NCBI RefSeq assembly: GCF_900489465.1
Contig: NZ_UEFQ01000028.1
Coordinates: forward strand, 153,182-217,181
From: Aequorivita sp. CIP111184
Lineage (GTDB): Bacteria; Bacteroidota; Bacteroidia; Flavobacteriales; Flavobacteriaceae
Length of the DNA stretch: 64,000 bases
Direction of reading: 5' to 3'
Of the stretch, positions 15,856 through 25,070 are shown piece after piece. The notes under the pieces were generated by a model. That model had not been told where the DNA came from. It saw nothing but the letters and a program-made list of their open reading frames with translations, and made no database searches. How positions within the stretch are numbered: the first letter of the stretch is position 1; each line of letters opens with the position of its first letter. Position numbers and translations under genes: made by a program.

Positions 15856-17166
15856 TTATTGTTGGTTGAATTGATTGGTTAAAACTCCTTTTGCTGTAAG
15901 CAGTTCGTAATATTTTTGATTAATATTTGCTTGTGAATAAGCTAAATCTATTTTGGATTGAAGTTGCTGAACATCTGCTTCCAGCAAATCGTTGGTGTCT
16001 GAAAGGCCATTGTCGTATTTATCTTTTACGATTCTGTAATTTTCAATCGCTTGTTCCTCAGATTGGGTGTAAACTTCAAATTTTTTCTGTGAAAGCTCAT
16101 ATTCCTGTTTCGCGTTTTCAACCTGAACTTTTATTTTATCGGAAATCATACTTACTGTATATTCCATTTCCTGCACTTTGCTTTTTGCAAGTTTTACATC
16201 ACTTTTTGTTTTGAAAATATTTGAAAGATTATAGGAAACCCCAACCCCAATATTCATTGCATTAGTAACCGTAAGGGCATTGTTAAGATCCAAGGCAATA
16301 TACCCGCCAACCAATGCTAACGACGGATAATATGCGCTCTTGGCAACCTTTATCTGGTCTTTGGCAGCTTCTTCCTGAAACTGAAGTGCCTGTAAATCAT
16401 TACGTGCAATTTCAGATGAAATTAAACCCGAAACATTTCCAAAATCAGTATCGATGGTTTCAATTACTGTGTTTTCGGGAAGCTTTAGAGTAACCGCTAG
16501 TGTGTAGTTTAAAATGCGTTCGTTCTTTTTTGCTTCCTCGAGACTTATTTCAATATTAGACTGCTGAAGTTTCGCTTTTAAAAGATCATTTCGAGCCAGT
16601 AGTCCGTTTTCTTCCATATTTGAAAAATCGGTTACGCGCTGCTTTGCACTCTTCATATTTTCTTCAATTAATTCAATGGTTTTGTTGGCCTTATATAGGT
16701 TTAAATAATTCTGAATAGTTTGTAGTGCAATTTGTTCCTTTTCATTTTTCGCATTGAACTGCGCGGCTTTGTATTGATTTTCACCAGCTTTAATAGTGTT
16801 TTTCAATTTGAAACCTGAAAAAATAGGCATTGAAACATTGGCCTGCCCCAATAACAAACTATTTACATTTGGTTGTGCTGTTTGTACACCGCCGGCACTG
16901 TCTGAAGTTTGTGTCCTTAATTTAACATCGGCCCCCGTCAAATATCTGTACTGACCGGAAATGTCTACATCGGGATATTGCAGGTTTTTAGTAACATTTA
17001 ATTGGCTTTCTGCATTGGCAACTTTTGTGTCCACAATTTTTGAAGCATCGCTATTTTGAATAGCCAAATTAACTGCCTCTTCTAAAGTAAGTTGTTTTAT
17101 TTGTTGGGCCTCCATATTTGCAGTTCCCAAAACTAAAAGGGAAAGCAATAAAAATTTAATCCGCAT
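15856..17166 (-). CDS. TolC-family outer membrane efflux protein
   Basis: An outer membrane channel of the TolC family with a signal peptide at residues 1-20 (MRIKFLLLSLLVLGTANMEA) followed by two outer membrane efflux repeats, starting LTLEEAVNLAIQNSDA. The start at 17166 is chosen because it gives the signal peptide; it overlaps the TetR gene by 11 bases. The longer frame from 17322 lies inside TetR and is not likely. About 436 residues, normal for the family. Confidence 0.92.
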   Translation of the reverse strand: MRIKFLLLSLLVLGTANMEAQQIKQLTLEEAVNLAIQNSDASKIVDTKVANAESQLNVTKNLQYPDVDISGQYRYLTGADVKLRTQTSDSAGGVQTAQPNVNSLLLGQANVSMPIFSGFKLKNTIKAGENQYKAAQFNAKNEKEQIALQTIQNYLNLYKANKTIELIEENMKSAKQRVTDFSNMEENGLLARNDLLKAKLQQSNIEISLEEAKKNERILNYTLAVTLKLPENTVIETIDTDFGNVSGLISSEIARNDLQALQFQEEAAKDQIKVAKSAYYPSLALVGGYIALDLNNALTVTNAMNIGVGVSYNLSNIFKTKSDVKLAKSKVQEMEYTVSMISDKIKVQVENAKQEYELSQKKFEVYTQSEEQAIENYRIVKDKYDNGLSDTNDLLEADVQQLQSKIDLAYSQANINQKYYELLTAKGVLTNQFNQQ

Positions 17167-17779
17167 AAGTAAGTAGCGCTTTAATGGTTTGTTGAATATG
17201 TTTTGTAAGGGTTGTGTGGACAAATTCATCGAGTGAGATTTCATCCGTAAGATTATGTAGTGAAGTATAAAATCGTTTGTTGTAATAAAAATGGAAATAG
17301 GTGCCCATAATTGTGGGAACAATAAGTGGAATGTTCACCTTTTTCGAAAAAAATCCTTCCTTTTGTCCGTTTTTCACGAAGGCTTCAATTACTCTGTAGT
17401 TTTCATCTTTTTGCTGAAGATACTTTTCAAAATTGATGCTTTGTGAATCATCTTTGGAATATTCAAAATTTACAATTTTGTGCGTCCGTCTATTTTTGTG
17501 AATACGCATTACTACAAATGCAACTATTTCATCTATTTTTTCTGGATAGCTTATCTCTTTTGAAAGAATTGATTTTAATTGGATTTTAAAATCTGCCATT
17601 CTATAACCCAAAAGTGCCTCGAGCATTTTCTCTTTACTTCCGAAGTAATAGGAGATCATAGCCACATTAACGTCGGCTTCTTTTGAAATTTGCCTCACCG
17701 AAGTTCCATCAAAGCCATTTTCTGCAAAGAGTTTTTCGGCAACCTCTAAAATCTGAATCTGTTTTTCGTTCAATTCCAT
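17156..17779 (-). CDS. TetR/AcrR-family repressor of the efflux operon
   Basis: A 207-residue regulator with the N-terminal TetR helix-turn-helix (LFAENGFDGTSVRQI, then EADVNVAMISYYFGSKEKM) and a ligand-binding helical C-terminus. Start set at 17779 (MELNEKQIQILE), since this gives the usual distance to the helix-turn-helix. It is the first gene of the operon and its 3' end overlaps the TolC gene. It should repress its own operon by binding the palindrome at 17817-17842 and release it when the pumped drug binds. Confidence 0.92.
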   Translation of the reverse strand: MELNEKQIQILEVAEKLFAENGFDGTSVRQISKEADVNVAMISYYFGSKEKMLEALLGYRMADFKIQLKSILSKEISYPEKIDEIVAFVVMRIHKNRRTHKIVNFEYSKDDSQSINFEKYLQQKDENYRVIEAFVKNGQKEGFFSKKVNIPLIVPTIMGTYFHFYYNKRFYTSLHNLTDEISLDEFVHTTLTKHIQQTIKALLTYAD

Positions 17780-17816
17780 AAGCGAATATTTAAATTCGGG
17801 CACAAAATTAAACAAT

Positions 17817-17842
17817 TGTTTAAATTAAACGTTTGTTTAATT
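17817..17842. promoter_or_regulatory. TetR operator candidate
   Basis: Overlapping palindromes 38-63 bases upstream of the TetR start: AATTAAAC (17823-17830) and GTTTAATT (17835-17842) around GTTT, overlapped by GTTTAA-A-TTAAAC (17818-17830). Position and symmetry fit an autoregulatory TetR operator, but binding is not shown. Confidence 0.55.
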
Positions 17843-17919
17843 ATTTAATTTTTCAAGTTTAACATTTTTATAAAAAATGAGTTAGATTTCACAATCGGAA
17901 TTGATTGTTTTAGAAATTA

Positions 17920-19560
17920 TTATTTAGTCTTTTTTACATACTTCAAAACCAAAAAATTCTGAGGATTTATGCCAAGTCCCGACACTTTTTTATTAATAAA
18001 GCGCACGGCCATATCATAGAAGAGAGGTACTATTGGCGCTGCTTCAATAACCACAGAATCCATTTTGCTGTAAAGGATTTTACGTTCACTTATGTCTGAA
18101 ATTGTGAGTGATTTTTCATATATACTATCAAAAACAGGACTGTTGAAGTGCATATAGTTTGGACCATCTGGCGCAAAATTAGGGCTATAGAAAAGGGAAA
18201 GATAGTTTTCGGCATCTGGATAATCAGCAATCCAGCTGGCTCGAAAAATATCAAGCTCGCCGCTGCTTTTCATCTGTCTAAGTGTGGAAGGCGGCATCAC
18301 ATCTATTGTTACCGTAATTCCTAATTTTTCAAGTTCACGCTGCACATATTCACATAAATCTAAATATTGACTATTCGTGCCAATAGTTATTTCTGGATTT
18401 TTATCTCCCGTTTCCGTTTTATATTGCTCAATTAATTGTTTCGCCTTTTCTGGGTTATATGTATAACCATCAATCTCAGCATATCCCGGTAAACCTTTAG
18501 GAATAAAGCCGTGAATGGCTGGAATTCCCATTCCGTTTCGCAAATAAGTAACCATTTTTTGGCGATCGAAACCATAATTGACGGCTTGTCGTAAGGTTTT
18601 GCTTTGTATCTCGGGCGTATTGGCTTCAAGAAAAAAGCCAAGGTATTCTGTGTTTAAATAGGGCCCGGTAATCATATATGCCAAGTCATTATATTTTGGT
18701 TGCAATTTTCCGTGGGTGGTTAAAAGTTCATCTTTATAACTGCTGTCCAAACCAGAAATGAAATCCAATTTTCCTTGTGCGAATTGTAAAAATTCACTTT
18801 GCTTATCAGGCAAAAAAGTGATGGCGACTGCTTCCAAATAAGGGAGCTTGTTACCATTTTCATCTCTTTCAAAGTAAAGGGGGTTTTTTCTGAAAACGAG
18901 TTTTACGTTTTCTTCCCACATTTTAAATTGAAAAGGACCGGTTCCCACTGGATTTCTTCGGAATTCATTACCGTAAAATTCCACCGCTTCTTTTGGGACA
19001 ACTGAGCAATAACGCATAGAAAGCAATCCCAGAAATGCAGGAAATGGTTGTTTTAGCTGAATGACCAAAGTGGTGTCATTTTCTGCTTTATAGCTTTCCA
19101 CATAATTCATCACCCAACTTCCTGATGAAGCTATTTTTTCATCGGTCAATCTATCAAAACTGTAAACAAAATCTTGGGCGATAACTTTTCGCGTATAGCG
19201 CGTTGGAGCGTGAAGTCCTTTTTTTGCGAAGGCTTTATTTTGATGAAAAAAAACATCGTTCCTTAGAAAAAAAGTGTAGGTATAGGTTGAATCGTTTATG
19301 ATCCAACTTTTTGCAATATCTGGTATTATATTTAAGGAATCGTCCAACTGAATTAAACCATTATAAAGCTGGTTGTCGGGCCAAATGGCTTGTGGATTTC
19401 TTGCAAATGCGGGATCGAGGGTGGGAATGTTTCCGACCTCGTTATAACGGAAAACAAGGTGGTCTTTTTCCGATTCTACATTATTTTCACAAGAGAACAA
19501 AATAAGAATGGCGCAACATATTGAAATTCTTTGGATTAGGTTTTTTAAAGGCTCTTGCAT
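17920..19560 (-). CDS. Oligopeptide-binding lipoprotein (SBP family 5), orphan
   Basis: A 546-residue extracytoplasmic solute-binding protein of the OppA/DppA group. Start set at 19560 (MQEPLKNLIQ), which gives a lipoprotein signal with the lipobox Cys at residue 24 (ILFSC). Family features include the N-terminal PTLDPAFA and VYSFDRLTD segments, NPVGTGPFQF, and AVNYGFDRQKM. No permease or ATPase gene is near, so the transporter partners are elsewhere or the protein has another role. It is divergent from mtaB, with 61 bases between the starts. Confidence 0.88.
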   Translation of the reverse strand: MQEPLKNLIQRISICCAILILFSCENNVESEKDHLVFRYNEVGNIPTLDPAFARNPQAIWPDNQLYNGLIQLDDSLNIIPDIAKSWIINDSTYTYTFFLRNDVFFHQNKAFAKKGLHAPTRYTRKVIAQDFVYSFDRLTDEKIASSGSWVMNYVESYKAENDTTLVIQLKQPFPAFLGLLSMRYCSVVPKEAVEFYGNEFRRNPVGTGPFQFKMWEENVKLVFRKNPLYFERDENGNKLPYLEAVAITFLPDKQSEFLQFAQGKLDFISGLDSSYKDELLTTHGKLQPKYNDLAYMITGPYLNTEYLGFFLEANTPEIQSKTLRQAVNYGFDRQKMVTYLRNGMGIPAIHGFIPKGLPGYAEIDGYTYNPEKAKQLIEQYKTETGDKNPEITIGTNSQYLDLCEYVQRELEKLGITVTIDVMPPSTLRQMKSSGELDIFRASWIADYPDAENYLSLFYSPNFAPDGPNYMHFNSPVFDSIYEKSLTISDISERKILYSKMDSVVIEAAPIVPLFYDMAVRFINKKVSGLGINPQNFLVLKYVKKTK

Positions 19561-19565
19561 GCGTT

Positions 19566-19595
19566 TTTGGGAACCGAATTTAGTTTGTATTTTTG
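19566..19595 (+). promoter_or_regulatory. Promoter of mtaB
   Basis: TTTG at 19566-19569, 18-base spacer and TATTTTTG at 19588-19595, a full match to the Bacteroidota promoter consensus, 26 bases upstream of the mtaB start. It overlaps the 5' end of the divergent lipoprotein gene region. Confidence 0.7.
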
Positions 19596-19621
19596 TGCCC
19601 TCGTTTGCCAAAAATACAATA

Positions 19622-20953
19622 ATGAACGCACCAAAAAAAGTCGCTTTCTACACTTTGGGTTGTAAACTCAACTTTAGCGAAACTTCCACAATAGCCAGAA
19701 ATTTTGAAGGAGAGGGATTTCAGCGTGTTGATTTTTCTGAAAAAGCTGATATTTATGTAATAAACACCTGCAGTGTTACAGAAAATGCGGATAAGCGCTT
19801 TAAAACAATTGTAAAACAAGCTCAAAAGGCAAATCCCGAAGCTTTTGTTGCCGCGGTTGGTTGTTATGCCCAATTAAAACCACAAGAATTGGCAGATGTT
19901 GACGGTGTGGATTTGGTACTTGGGGCAACTGAGAAATTCAAAATCACAGACTATTTAAACGATCTAACAAAAAATGATTTTGGCGAAGTACATTCCTGTG
20001 AAATAGAAGAAGCAGATTTTTACGTAGGTTCCTATTCCATTGGAGATAGAACGCGGGCTTTCCTAAAAGTGCAGGATGGCTGTGATTATAAATGCACGTA
20101 TTGTACCATTCCCTTGGCACGGGGCATTTCACGAAGTGATACTTTGGAAAATGTTTTGCAGAACGCTTTTGAAATTTCACAACAGGGAATAAAGGAAATC
20201 GTTTTAACAGGTGTAAACATTGGCGATTATGGAAAAGGAGAGTTCGGAAATAAAAAACACGAGCACACTTTTCTTGAATTGGTGAAAGCTTTGGATGAAG
20301 TTGAAGGTATTGAGAGGCTTCGTATCTCTTCTATAGAGCCAAATCTTCTTAAAAACGAAACTATTGATTTCGTTTCAAAATCGAAAACATTCGTGCCGCA
20401 TTTTCATATTCCATTGCAAAGTGGAAGCAATCAAATTTTAAAATTGATGCGCCGTCGTTATATGCGCGAACTTTACACAGAAAGGGTAGAGAAAATACGC
20501 GAAGTTATGCCGCACGCCTGTATTGGGGTGGATGTTATTGTTGGTTTTCCAGGGGAGACCGAAGAACATTTTTTGGAAACCTATCATTTTTTAAATGAGA
20601 TGGATATTTCTTATTTGCACGTTTTTACATATTCCGAAAGAGATAACACTCCTGCAGCGGAGATGGAAGGGGTAGTGTCCAAGAAAGTTAGAAACAAACG
20701 GAGCAAAATGTTGCGTGGCCTTTCAGCAAAAAAGAGAAGGGCTTTTTATGAAAGCCAGTTGGGTACTGAAAGAACTGTTCTTTTTGAAGGGGAAAACAAA
20801 GAAGGATATATTCACGGATTTACTGAAAATTATGTGAAGGTAAAAACTCCGTGGAATCCTGAATTGGTAAATACATTACAGCAAATTACCCTCTCTGAAA
20901 TTGGCGACGACGGATTGGTTAGATTCGAAATTGCAGCCCCTGTATTACAATAG
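19622..20953 (+). CDS. mtaB: tRNA t6A37 methylthiotransferase MtaB
   Basis: A 443-residue radical-SAM enzyme that adds a methylthio group to t6A37 of tRNAs. The N-terminal UPF0004 domain has three cluster cysteines (GCKLN, NTCSVT, VGCYAQ). The radical-SAM motif CDYKCTYC holds the second cluster, and a TRAM-like domain is at the C-terminus. Start set at 19622 (MNAPKKVAFYTLGCKLN) because the promoter at 19566-19595 leaves no room for the longer frame. Distinguished from MiaB by the GCKLN motif and its family pattern. Confidence 0.93.
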   Translation: MNAPKKVAFYTLGCKLNFSETSTIARNFEGEGFQRVDFSEKADIYVINTCSVTENADKRFKTIVKQAQKANPEAFVAAVGCYAQLKPQELADVDGVDLVLGATEKFKITDYLNDLTKNDFGEVHSCEIEEADFYVGSYSIGDRTRAFLKVQDGCDYKCTYCTIPLARGISRSDTLENVLQNAFEISQQGIKEIVLTGVNIGDYGKGEFGNKKHEHTFLELVKALDEVEGIERLRISSIEPNLLKNETIDFVSKSKTFVPHFHIPLQSGSNQILKLMRRRYMRELYTERVEKIREVMPHACIGVDVIVGFPGETEEHFLETYHFLNEMDISYLHVFTYSERDNTPAAEMEGVVSKKVRNKRSKMLRGLSAKKRRAFYESQLGTERTVLFEGENKEGYIHGFTENYVKVKTPWNPELVNTLQQITLSEIGDDGLVRFEIAAPVLQ

Positions 20954-20958
20954 TATTG

Positions 20959-21258
20959 CTAAATGTTAATCCCTACGGGAAGTAATTCTTTGTACTTTCT
21001 ACGGTTTTTTCGCATAAAGCCTGCAATTTCAGGACTAGTGGGTACTAAACTAATGCCTCGTTTTTTTACTTCTTCAAAAACCGCTTTAATAAAAATATCA
21101 CGAAAACCCTGTTCTTCCAAATCATCCGGCATTTGGTATTTAGTTAGAAATATTTTTCGATCTTGAAGAGCATATTCTATGCACGCCATATTATCACCAA
21201 TTTCAAGTTCAAACTGTCTTAAAAATTCGTTGTCTGTAATTTCTACATCTTCTATCAT
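20959..21258 (-). CDS. Small GNAT acetyltransferase-like protein (YjdJ type)
   Basis: A 99-residue protein matching the short N-acetyltransferase group: an N-terminal beta sheet with FELEIGDNMACIEYAL, and an acetyl-CoA-binding part GFRDIFIKAVFEEVKKRGISLVP (shortened here) leading to a C-terminal SPEIAGFMRKN helix. These stand-alone enzymes lack the N-terminal half of larger GNAT proteins. Substrate unknown. Convergent with mtaB, ending five bases from its stop. Confidence 0.8.
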   Translation of the reverse strand: MIEDVEITDNEFLRQFELEIGDNMACIEYALQDRKIFLTKYQMPDDLEEQGFRDIFIKAVFEEVKKRGISLVPTSPEIAGFMRKNRRKYKELLPVGINI

Positions 21259-21505
21259 TGTGAAGTTGTTTTAAAAATTTGTTAAGCACTTTTACTTTTA
21301 GTAATTGAGTGCGTTACTTTAAAATAGTAGTTTTTAATGAAAAACTATTATTTCATATTCAGTATTAAAAAATGTCTGGTTTGGTTTCAAAGTAAATTAT
21401 CAGTAGGTTTTTCAGTTTTTAAGGAAACTATAGTATAATTTTATCTTTGTACCCGTAAATTTACGAATAATCTTTGGGCTATGCCATTTTCTTCACAAAA
21501 GACTT

Positions 21506-22165
21506 ATGAATTCTGAAAAAACACACGTTTATTTTGTTCCCGGAATGGCTGCCGGTAGTGAAATTTTTAGGAACATCAAATTTCCCGAAAACTATAAAAT
21601 CCATATTTTGGAATGGTTGATTCCAGAGAAAGATGAAAACCTGGAGGCTTACGCTAAAAGAATGGCGATAGAAGTAAAGGAAAAAGATGCAATATTGATT
21701 GGAGTTTCCTTTGGGGGCGTTGTTGTTCAAGAAATGAATCATTTTTTAAAATTGAGAAAACTGATAATCATTTCCAGCGTAAAAACACGAAATGAACTGC
21801 CGCGGCGCATGAAACTTGCAAGTCTGACCAAAGCTTATAAACTTATTCCCACCAGTTTGGTTTTAAGTGCAGAAGATTTAACCAAGTTTTCCGTTGGTCC
21901 AAAATCAAAAAAGAGATTGGCGATGTATCAGGAATATCTTCACGTACGCAACAAACAATATCTAGATTGGGCACTTGAAAAAATGGTGACTTGGAACCAA
22001 AAGGAAAAAATTGAAAATATCATTCATATTCACGGCGAAAAAGATATGGTTTTCCCCATAAAATATATTGATGAATGTAAAGTTATTAAAGGGGGAACAC
22101 ATATAATGATTTTGAACAAAGGCAAGGAAATCTCAAAAAAACTGGTAGAAATATTTGAGGAATAA
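21506..22165 (+). CDS. Alpha/beta hydrolase
   Basis: A 219-residue cytosolic hydrolase with the oxyanion segment VYFVPGMAAGS near the N-terminus, nucleophile elbow GVSFGG (Ser about residue 74), a late acid HGEKDMVFP and a C-terminal GGTHIMI supplying histidine. The substrate cannot be told from this. A -7 box TATCTTTG at 21442-21449 is suitably placed for its promoter. It is followed by a transglycosylase gene after 59 bases with its own promoter. Confidence 0.87.
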   Translation: MNSEKTHVYFVPGMAAGSEIFRNIKFPENYKIHILEWLIPEKDENLEAYAKRMAIEVKEKDAILIGVSFGGVVVQEMNHFLKLRKLIIISSVKTRNELPRRMKLASLTKAYKLIPTSLVLSAEDLTKFSVGPKSKKRLAMYQEYLHVRNKQYLDWALEKMVTWNQKEKIENIIHIHGEKDMVFPIKYIDECKVIKGGTHIMILNKGKEISKKLVEIFEE

Positions 22166-22224
22166 TTTTTGCTTTTCTATTGAAAAATAGCATTATTAAG
22201 TATCTTTATTAAAAATTAGATTAT

Positions 22225-23145
22225 ATGAAGACGATAGGTAAAATAGGCTTGGGAATAGCGGTTTTGACAGTTTGTGCATTAAGCATTCACGCAGTGCAAG
22301 ATGCTCCAACTGATGAGAATTTTGAAAAGAAATTGGTAAATGATTATAATGTATATGCATTGCCTTTGCCAGAAAAAATGGATTTTGCGGGTGAAGCCGT
22401 TCCACTTCAAAATCCAGATATTCGCGAGCGAATGGATAGAGAGTTGTTAGTAAATACCTATTGGCAATCCAATGGACTTTTGCTTTTTAAAAGAGCCAAT
22501 AAATATTTTCCGCTAATTGAGCCTTTATTGAAAAAATATGGTTTGCCAGACGATTTTAAATATTTGGCGGTAGCTGAAAGCGGTTTGGAATATACCAGCT
22601 CTCCTGCAGGAGCCTCTGGCATTTGGCATTTTATGAAGGGTACGGGCTTGGAATACGGCCTTGAAATCAATGATTATGTTGATGAGCGCTACAATCTTGA
22701 AAAAGCAACAATGGTTGCGGCAGAATATTTAAAAAGTGCCAAAAACAAATTTGGAAGTTGGACCATGGCAGCCGCATCTTATAATGCAGGAGTAGGGGGA
22801 ATGAACAAGCAAATAAACAGACAAAAAGAAACCAGTTATTACGATTTACTTTTAAATGATGAAACAAGTCGCTACGTTTTTAGAATAATGGCTTTGAAGG
22901 AAATTATGACTCATCCGCAGCAATATGGATTTAATTTTAGAGAAAAGGATCTCTACTCAAGCATCCCTACATTTAAAGTAAAAGTAGATACTCCTGTTGA
23001 TGATTGGGCTGAGTGGGTAAAACCTTATGGTATTAATTATAAAATCCTCAAACTTCACAATCCTTGGCTTCGCGATACTTTTTTGAAAAATTCTTCTGGG
23101 AAAGAATATTTTATAGAAATTCCTGAAAAAGGATACTATAACTAA
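22225..23145 (+). CDS. Membrane-bound lytic murein transglycosylase (SLT/MltD-like)
   Basis: A 306-residue exported enzyme that cleaves peptidoglycan glycan strands. Signal peptide at residues 1-23, then a lysozyme-like SLT domain with catalytic Glu118 (AVAESGLEY), the ASGIWHFMKGTG motif and AAASYNAGVGG. No LysM domain follows, unlike E. coli MltD, so the C-terminal 70 residues serve another purpose. A promoter (TTG 22180-22182, 18-base spacer, TATCTTTA 22201-22208) lies just upstream and leaves a leader of about ten bases. Confidence 0.9.
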   Translation: MKTIGKIGLGIAVLTVCALSIHAVQDAPTDENFEKKLVNDYNVYALPLPEKMDFAGEAVPLQNPDIRERMDRELLVNTYWQSNGLLLFKRANKYFPLIEPLLKKYGLPDDFKYLAVAESGLEYTSSPAGASGIWHFMKGTGLEYGLEINDYVDERYNLEKATMVAAEYLKSAKNKFGSWTMAAASYNAGVGGMNKQINRQKETSYYDLLLNDETSRYVFRIMALKEIMTHPQQYGFNFREKDLYSSIPTFKVKVDTPVDDWAEWVKPYGINYKILKLHNPWLRDTFLKNSSGKEYFIEIPEKGYYN

Positions 23146-23161
23146 AACTAAAATATTTATA

Positions 23162-23199
23162 AAAAAACCCGTAAAATTTTAAATTTTACGGGTTTTGTT
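23162..23199. terminator. Bidirectional terminator overlapping the tlpA-like stop codon
   Basis: Long stem AAACCCGTAAAATTT/AAATTTTACGGGTTT with A- and T-runs. It ends the transglycosylase transcript; on the other strand the stop codon of the thioredoxin-like gene (23186-23188) lies inside the stem. Confidence 0.85.
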
Positions 23200-23893
23200 T
23201 TGATGCAAGATGTTCTTTTTCTTCACCTCCAGAGTTTTTTAGTAACGATATTCCATTTAGGAATGAATTATAGTTCAGCTCAAAAGAAATTTCATATTTT
23301 TCGTTGTAGGGATGAAGTACACCGCGCCTTACATCAACAATGCGTTTATTTTCATCAATAAAAAAAGAAGTTGGAAAACCGAGACTGTGTTTCATTATTT
23401 CCACAATATGGTCATTGGTGTTTTCCTTTTCATCCACATAAATAATGTTTATTTTGCTGGAGTACTCGCGTGCTGATTTTCGAACATTTTCTTTGGAATC
23501 CCAAAAAAGGACAACAAAATCAATGTCTTTATAATACTTTTCAGCAATTTCATTCAAAGCAGGAATTTCACCTACACCCGGTGTACACCAAGAAGCGTAA
23601 GTCATTAAAAAAACAGGCTTTTCAAATTTGTAAAGCTCAATTTTTTTTCCTGAAAATTTTCTAACTTTAAAATTGTCGAGATAACTTCCGTTCACCACAT
23701 TATTTATAAGGGAATCGAATAGAAATTCTGCACGCTCAAAATCTCGATCTGCATATGCATCTTGAGAATTTTTGACGTACTTTTTAATATTTCTACCAAT
23801 AGCTTCAGAAAAGAAAGAGCTTTGCTCGATCTGTGACTGCGCTGTAATAGTAATAAATAGGAAAAGATAAAGTAGTTTTCTACCCATAAGCAT
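23186..23893 (-). CDS. TlpA-like thioredoxin-fold protein with CxxG active site
   Basis: A 235-residue exported protein: signal peptide at residues 1-20 (ending TAQS), a helical linker, then a thioredoxin-fold domain at residues 85-210 with the cis-proline loop GFPTSFFID. The usual WCxxC motif reads SWCTPGVGEIP, so the second cysteine is glycine and normal dithiol chemistry is not possible. It could use a single cysteine or act as a scaffold. Start could also be the ATG two codons later. The stop codon sits in the terminator stem. Confidence 0.86.
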   Translation of the reverse strand: MLMGRKLLYLFLFITITAQSQIEQSSFFSEAIGRNIKKYVKNSQDAYADRDFERAEFLFDSLINNVVNGSYLDNFKVRKFSGKKIELYKFEKPVFLMTYASWCTPGVGEIPALNEIAEKYYKDIDFVVLFWDSKENVRKSAREYSSKINIIYVDEKENTNDHIVEIMKHSLGFPTSFFIDENKRIVDVRRGVLHPYNEKYEISFELNYNSFLNGISLLKNSGGEEKEHLASKQNP

Positions 23894-24004
23894 AAGCTTT
23901 GGGCAAAGTTAATGTAGTTCTGATTCTTATAATGAGCTATTCGACAAATAGTTATAAAAATCGTTGAAATGCATAATAGGCTAAATGCTTTTCAGGGAAT
24001 GAGT

Positions 24005-24571
24005 TTAAAACCTTCTTCCGCCACGGCCACTGCGTCCAAATTGCTGTTTCGGCTGCCCCATTTTTTTCATTTGTTGCTGCATCATTTTTATTTGTTCATC
24101 CAGCATACCATGATTATCAAGTTTTTTTGCTTCGGCAAGTAATAAATCAGCCTCTCTTTTACGATTCTTCGTCATTGAAATACCCGCCAAATTCAATTTG
24201 GTCATTGCCATATCTGCAGACATATTCAAACCAAGTTTTTCAGCTTTCTTAAAGTATTTTTCTGCCTCAACCATATTGGTTTGAGAAACCATTAAACCAT
24301 TCAGATAATTGTAATAACCTTCCTGTTTAGGAACTAATGCAGCACTTGGATTGCCAATTTTATCAAGCCATCTTTTGGCTCCAGGAAAATCTTGCTTACG
24401 AAGGCGAAGAAAGGCTAGCAATATGATTTCGTTTTTGAAATAGAGAAAAACAAATATCAAAGAAAGCAAAATAAGCATAATACCGTTGCCAATATTTGTT
24501 TCTGTGAATTGCCAAACTGCCGCTCCTATTACCAGCGCGGACAAAACTAATTTTATATTTTTATTGAACAT
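24005..24571 (-). CDS. Membrane protein with TPR-like tail and Arg/Gly-rich end
   Basis: A 188-residue protein with two adjacent membrane segments at residues 5-46, then helical repeat segments (GLMVSQTNMVEAEKYFKKAEKLG and similar, residues 75-150) and a short C-terminal Gln/Met-rich part ending in an Arg-Gly-rich tail. It looks like the DUF2892-type or TPR small membrane proteins of Flavobacteriia. Function unknown. It is leftward and separated by 267 bases from the divergent rpmH promoter. Confidence 0.7.
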   Translation of the reverse strand: MFNKNIKLVLSALVIGAAVWQFTETNIGNGIMLILLSLIFVFLYFKNEIILLAFLRLRKQDFPGAKRWLDKIGNPSAALVPKQEGYYNYLNGLMVSQTNMVEAEKYFKKAEKLGLNMSADMAMTKLNLAGISMTKNRKREADLLLAEAKKLDNHGMLDEQIKMMQQQMKKMGQPKQQFGRSGRGGRRF

Positions 24572-24747
24572 GGATCATCTTTAAAATGGCCTGCAAAGGT
24601 ATAAAAACTAAATCCTTTTTAGTAGATTTTGTATTGTTCTGAAAGAATTATTTTTCTAAAATTGAAACAAACAGAATGAAAGGAGCTATTAAATATTTAA
24701 GTATTACTTCATAACGTAAAACTTTGCTTATTTTTTTTCAAAAAAGG

Positions 24748-24778
24748 TTTGCCTAAGTGAAAACTTGTTGTATTTTTG
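24748..24778 (+). promoter_or_regulatory. Promoter of rpmH
   Basis: TTTG at 24748-24751, 19-base spacer and TATTTTTG at 24771-24778, a full match to the Bacteroidota housekeeping promoter. The predicted leader is about 55 bases. Confidence 0.8.
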
Positions 24779-24838
24779 CACCCGACTTTGAAGAAAGGTC
24801 ACCAAACAAAGATATTACAGAAGTTAAAGAATAAGAAA

Positions 24839-25000
24839 ATGAGCAAAAGAACATTTCAGCCATCAAAAAGAAAAAGAAGAAACAAACACGGTTTTAGAGA
24901 GCGTATGGCTTCTGTAAACGGAAGAAAGGTTTTGGCTGCCCGCAGAGCGAAAGGCAGAAAGAAACTATCTGTATCTACTGAATCCCGTCACAAAAAATAA
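24839..25000 (+). CDS. rpmH: 50S ribosomal protein L34
   Basis: A 53-residue basic ribosomal protein with the complete L34 pattern ([36 protein letters not shown]). The start at 24839 is set by homology to L34; the frame upstream lies in the leader. It is transcribed alone with its own promoter and terminator, not next to rnpA or dnaA as in many other phyla. Confidence 0.98.
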   Translation: MSKRTFQPSKRKRRNKHGFRERMASVNGRKVLAARRAKGRKKLSVSTESRHKK

Positions 25001-25020
25001 TGTTGATAAATTTTATATAA

Positions 25021-25054
25021 AAGGTGTTGTTTAACTAAGCAACACCTTTTTTTT
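25021..25054 (+). terminator. Intrinsic terminator of rpmH
   Basis: Stem AGGTGTTG/CAACACCT with a loop of about ten bases, followed by a T-run. Confidence 0.85.
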
Positions 25055-25070
25055 ATACCCGAACGCGTCG

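Noticed and set aside
17167..17322. Longer N-terminus for the TolC-like protein
   Set aside because: It lies within the TetR coding region and hides a clear signal peptide that starts at 17166.
19508..19621. Longer N-terminus for MtaB
   Set aside because: It would include the promoter boxes at 19566-19595 and adds residues not typical of the family.
24675..24720. Twelve-codon frame starting MKGAIKYL upstream of rpmH
   Set aside because: Too short and upstream of the mapped-looking rpmH promoter; no terminator or partner.
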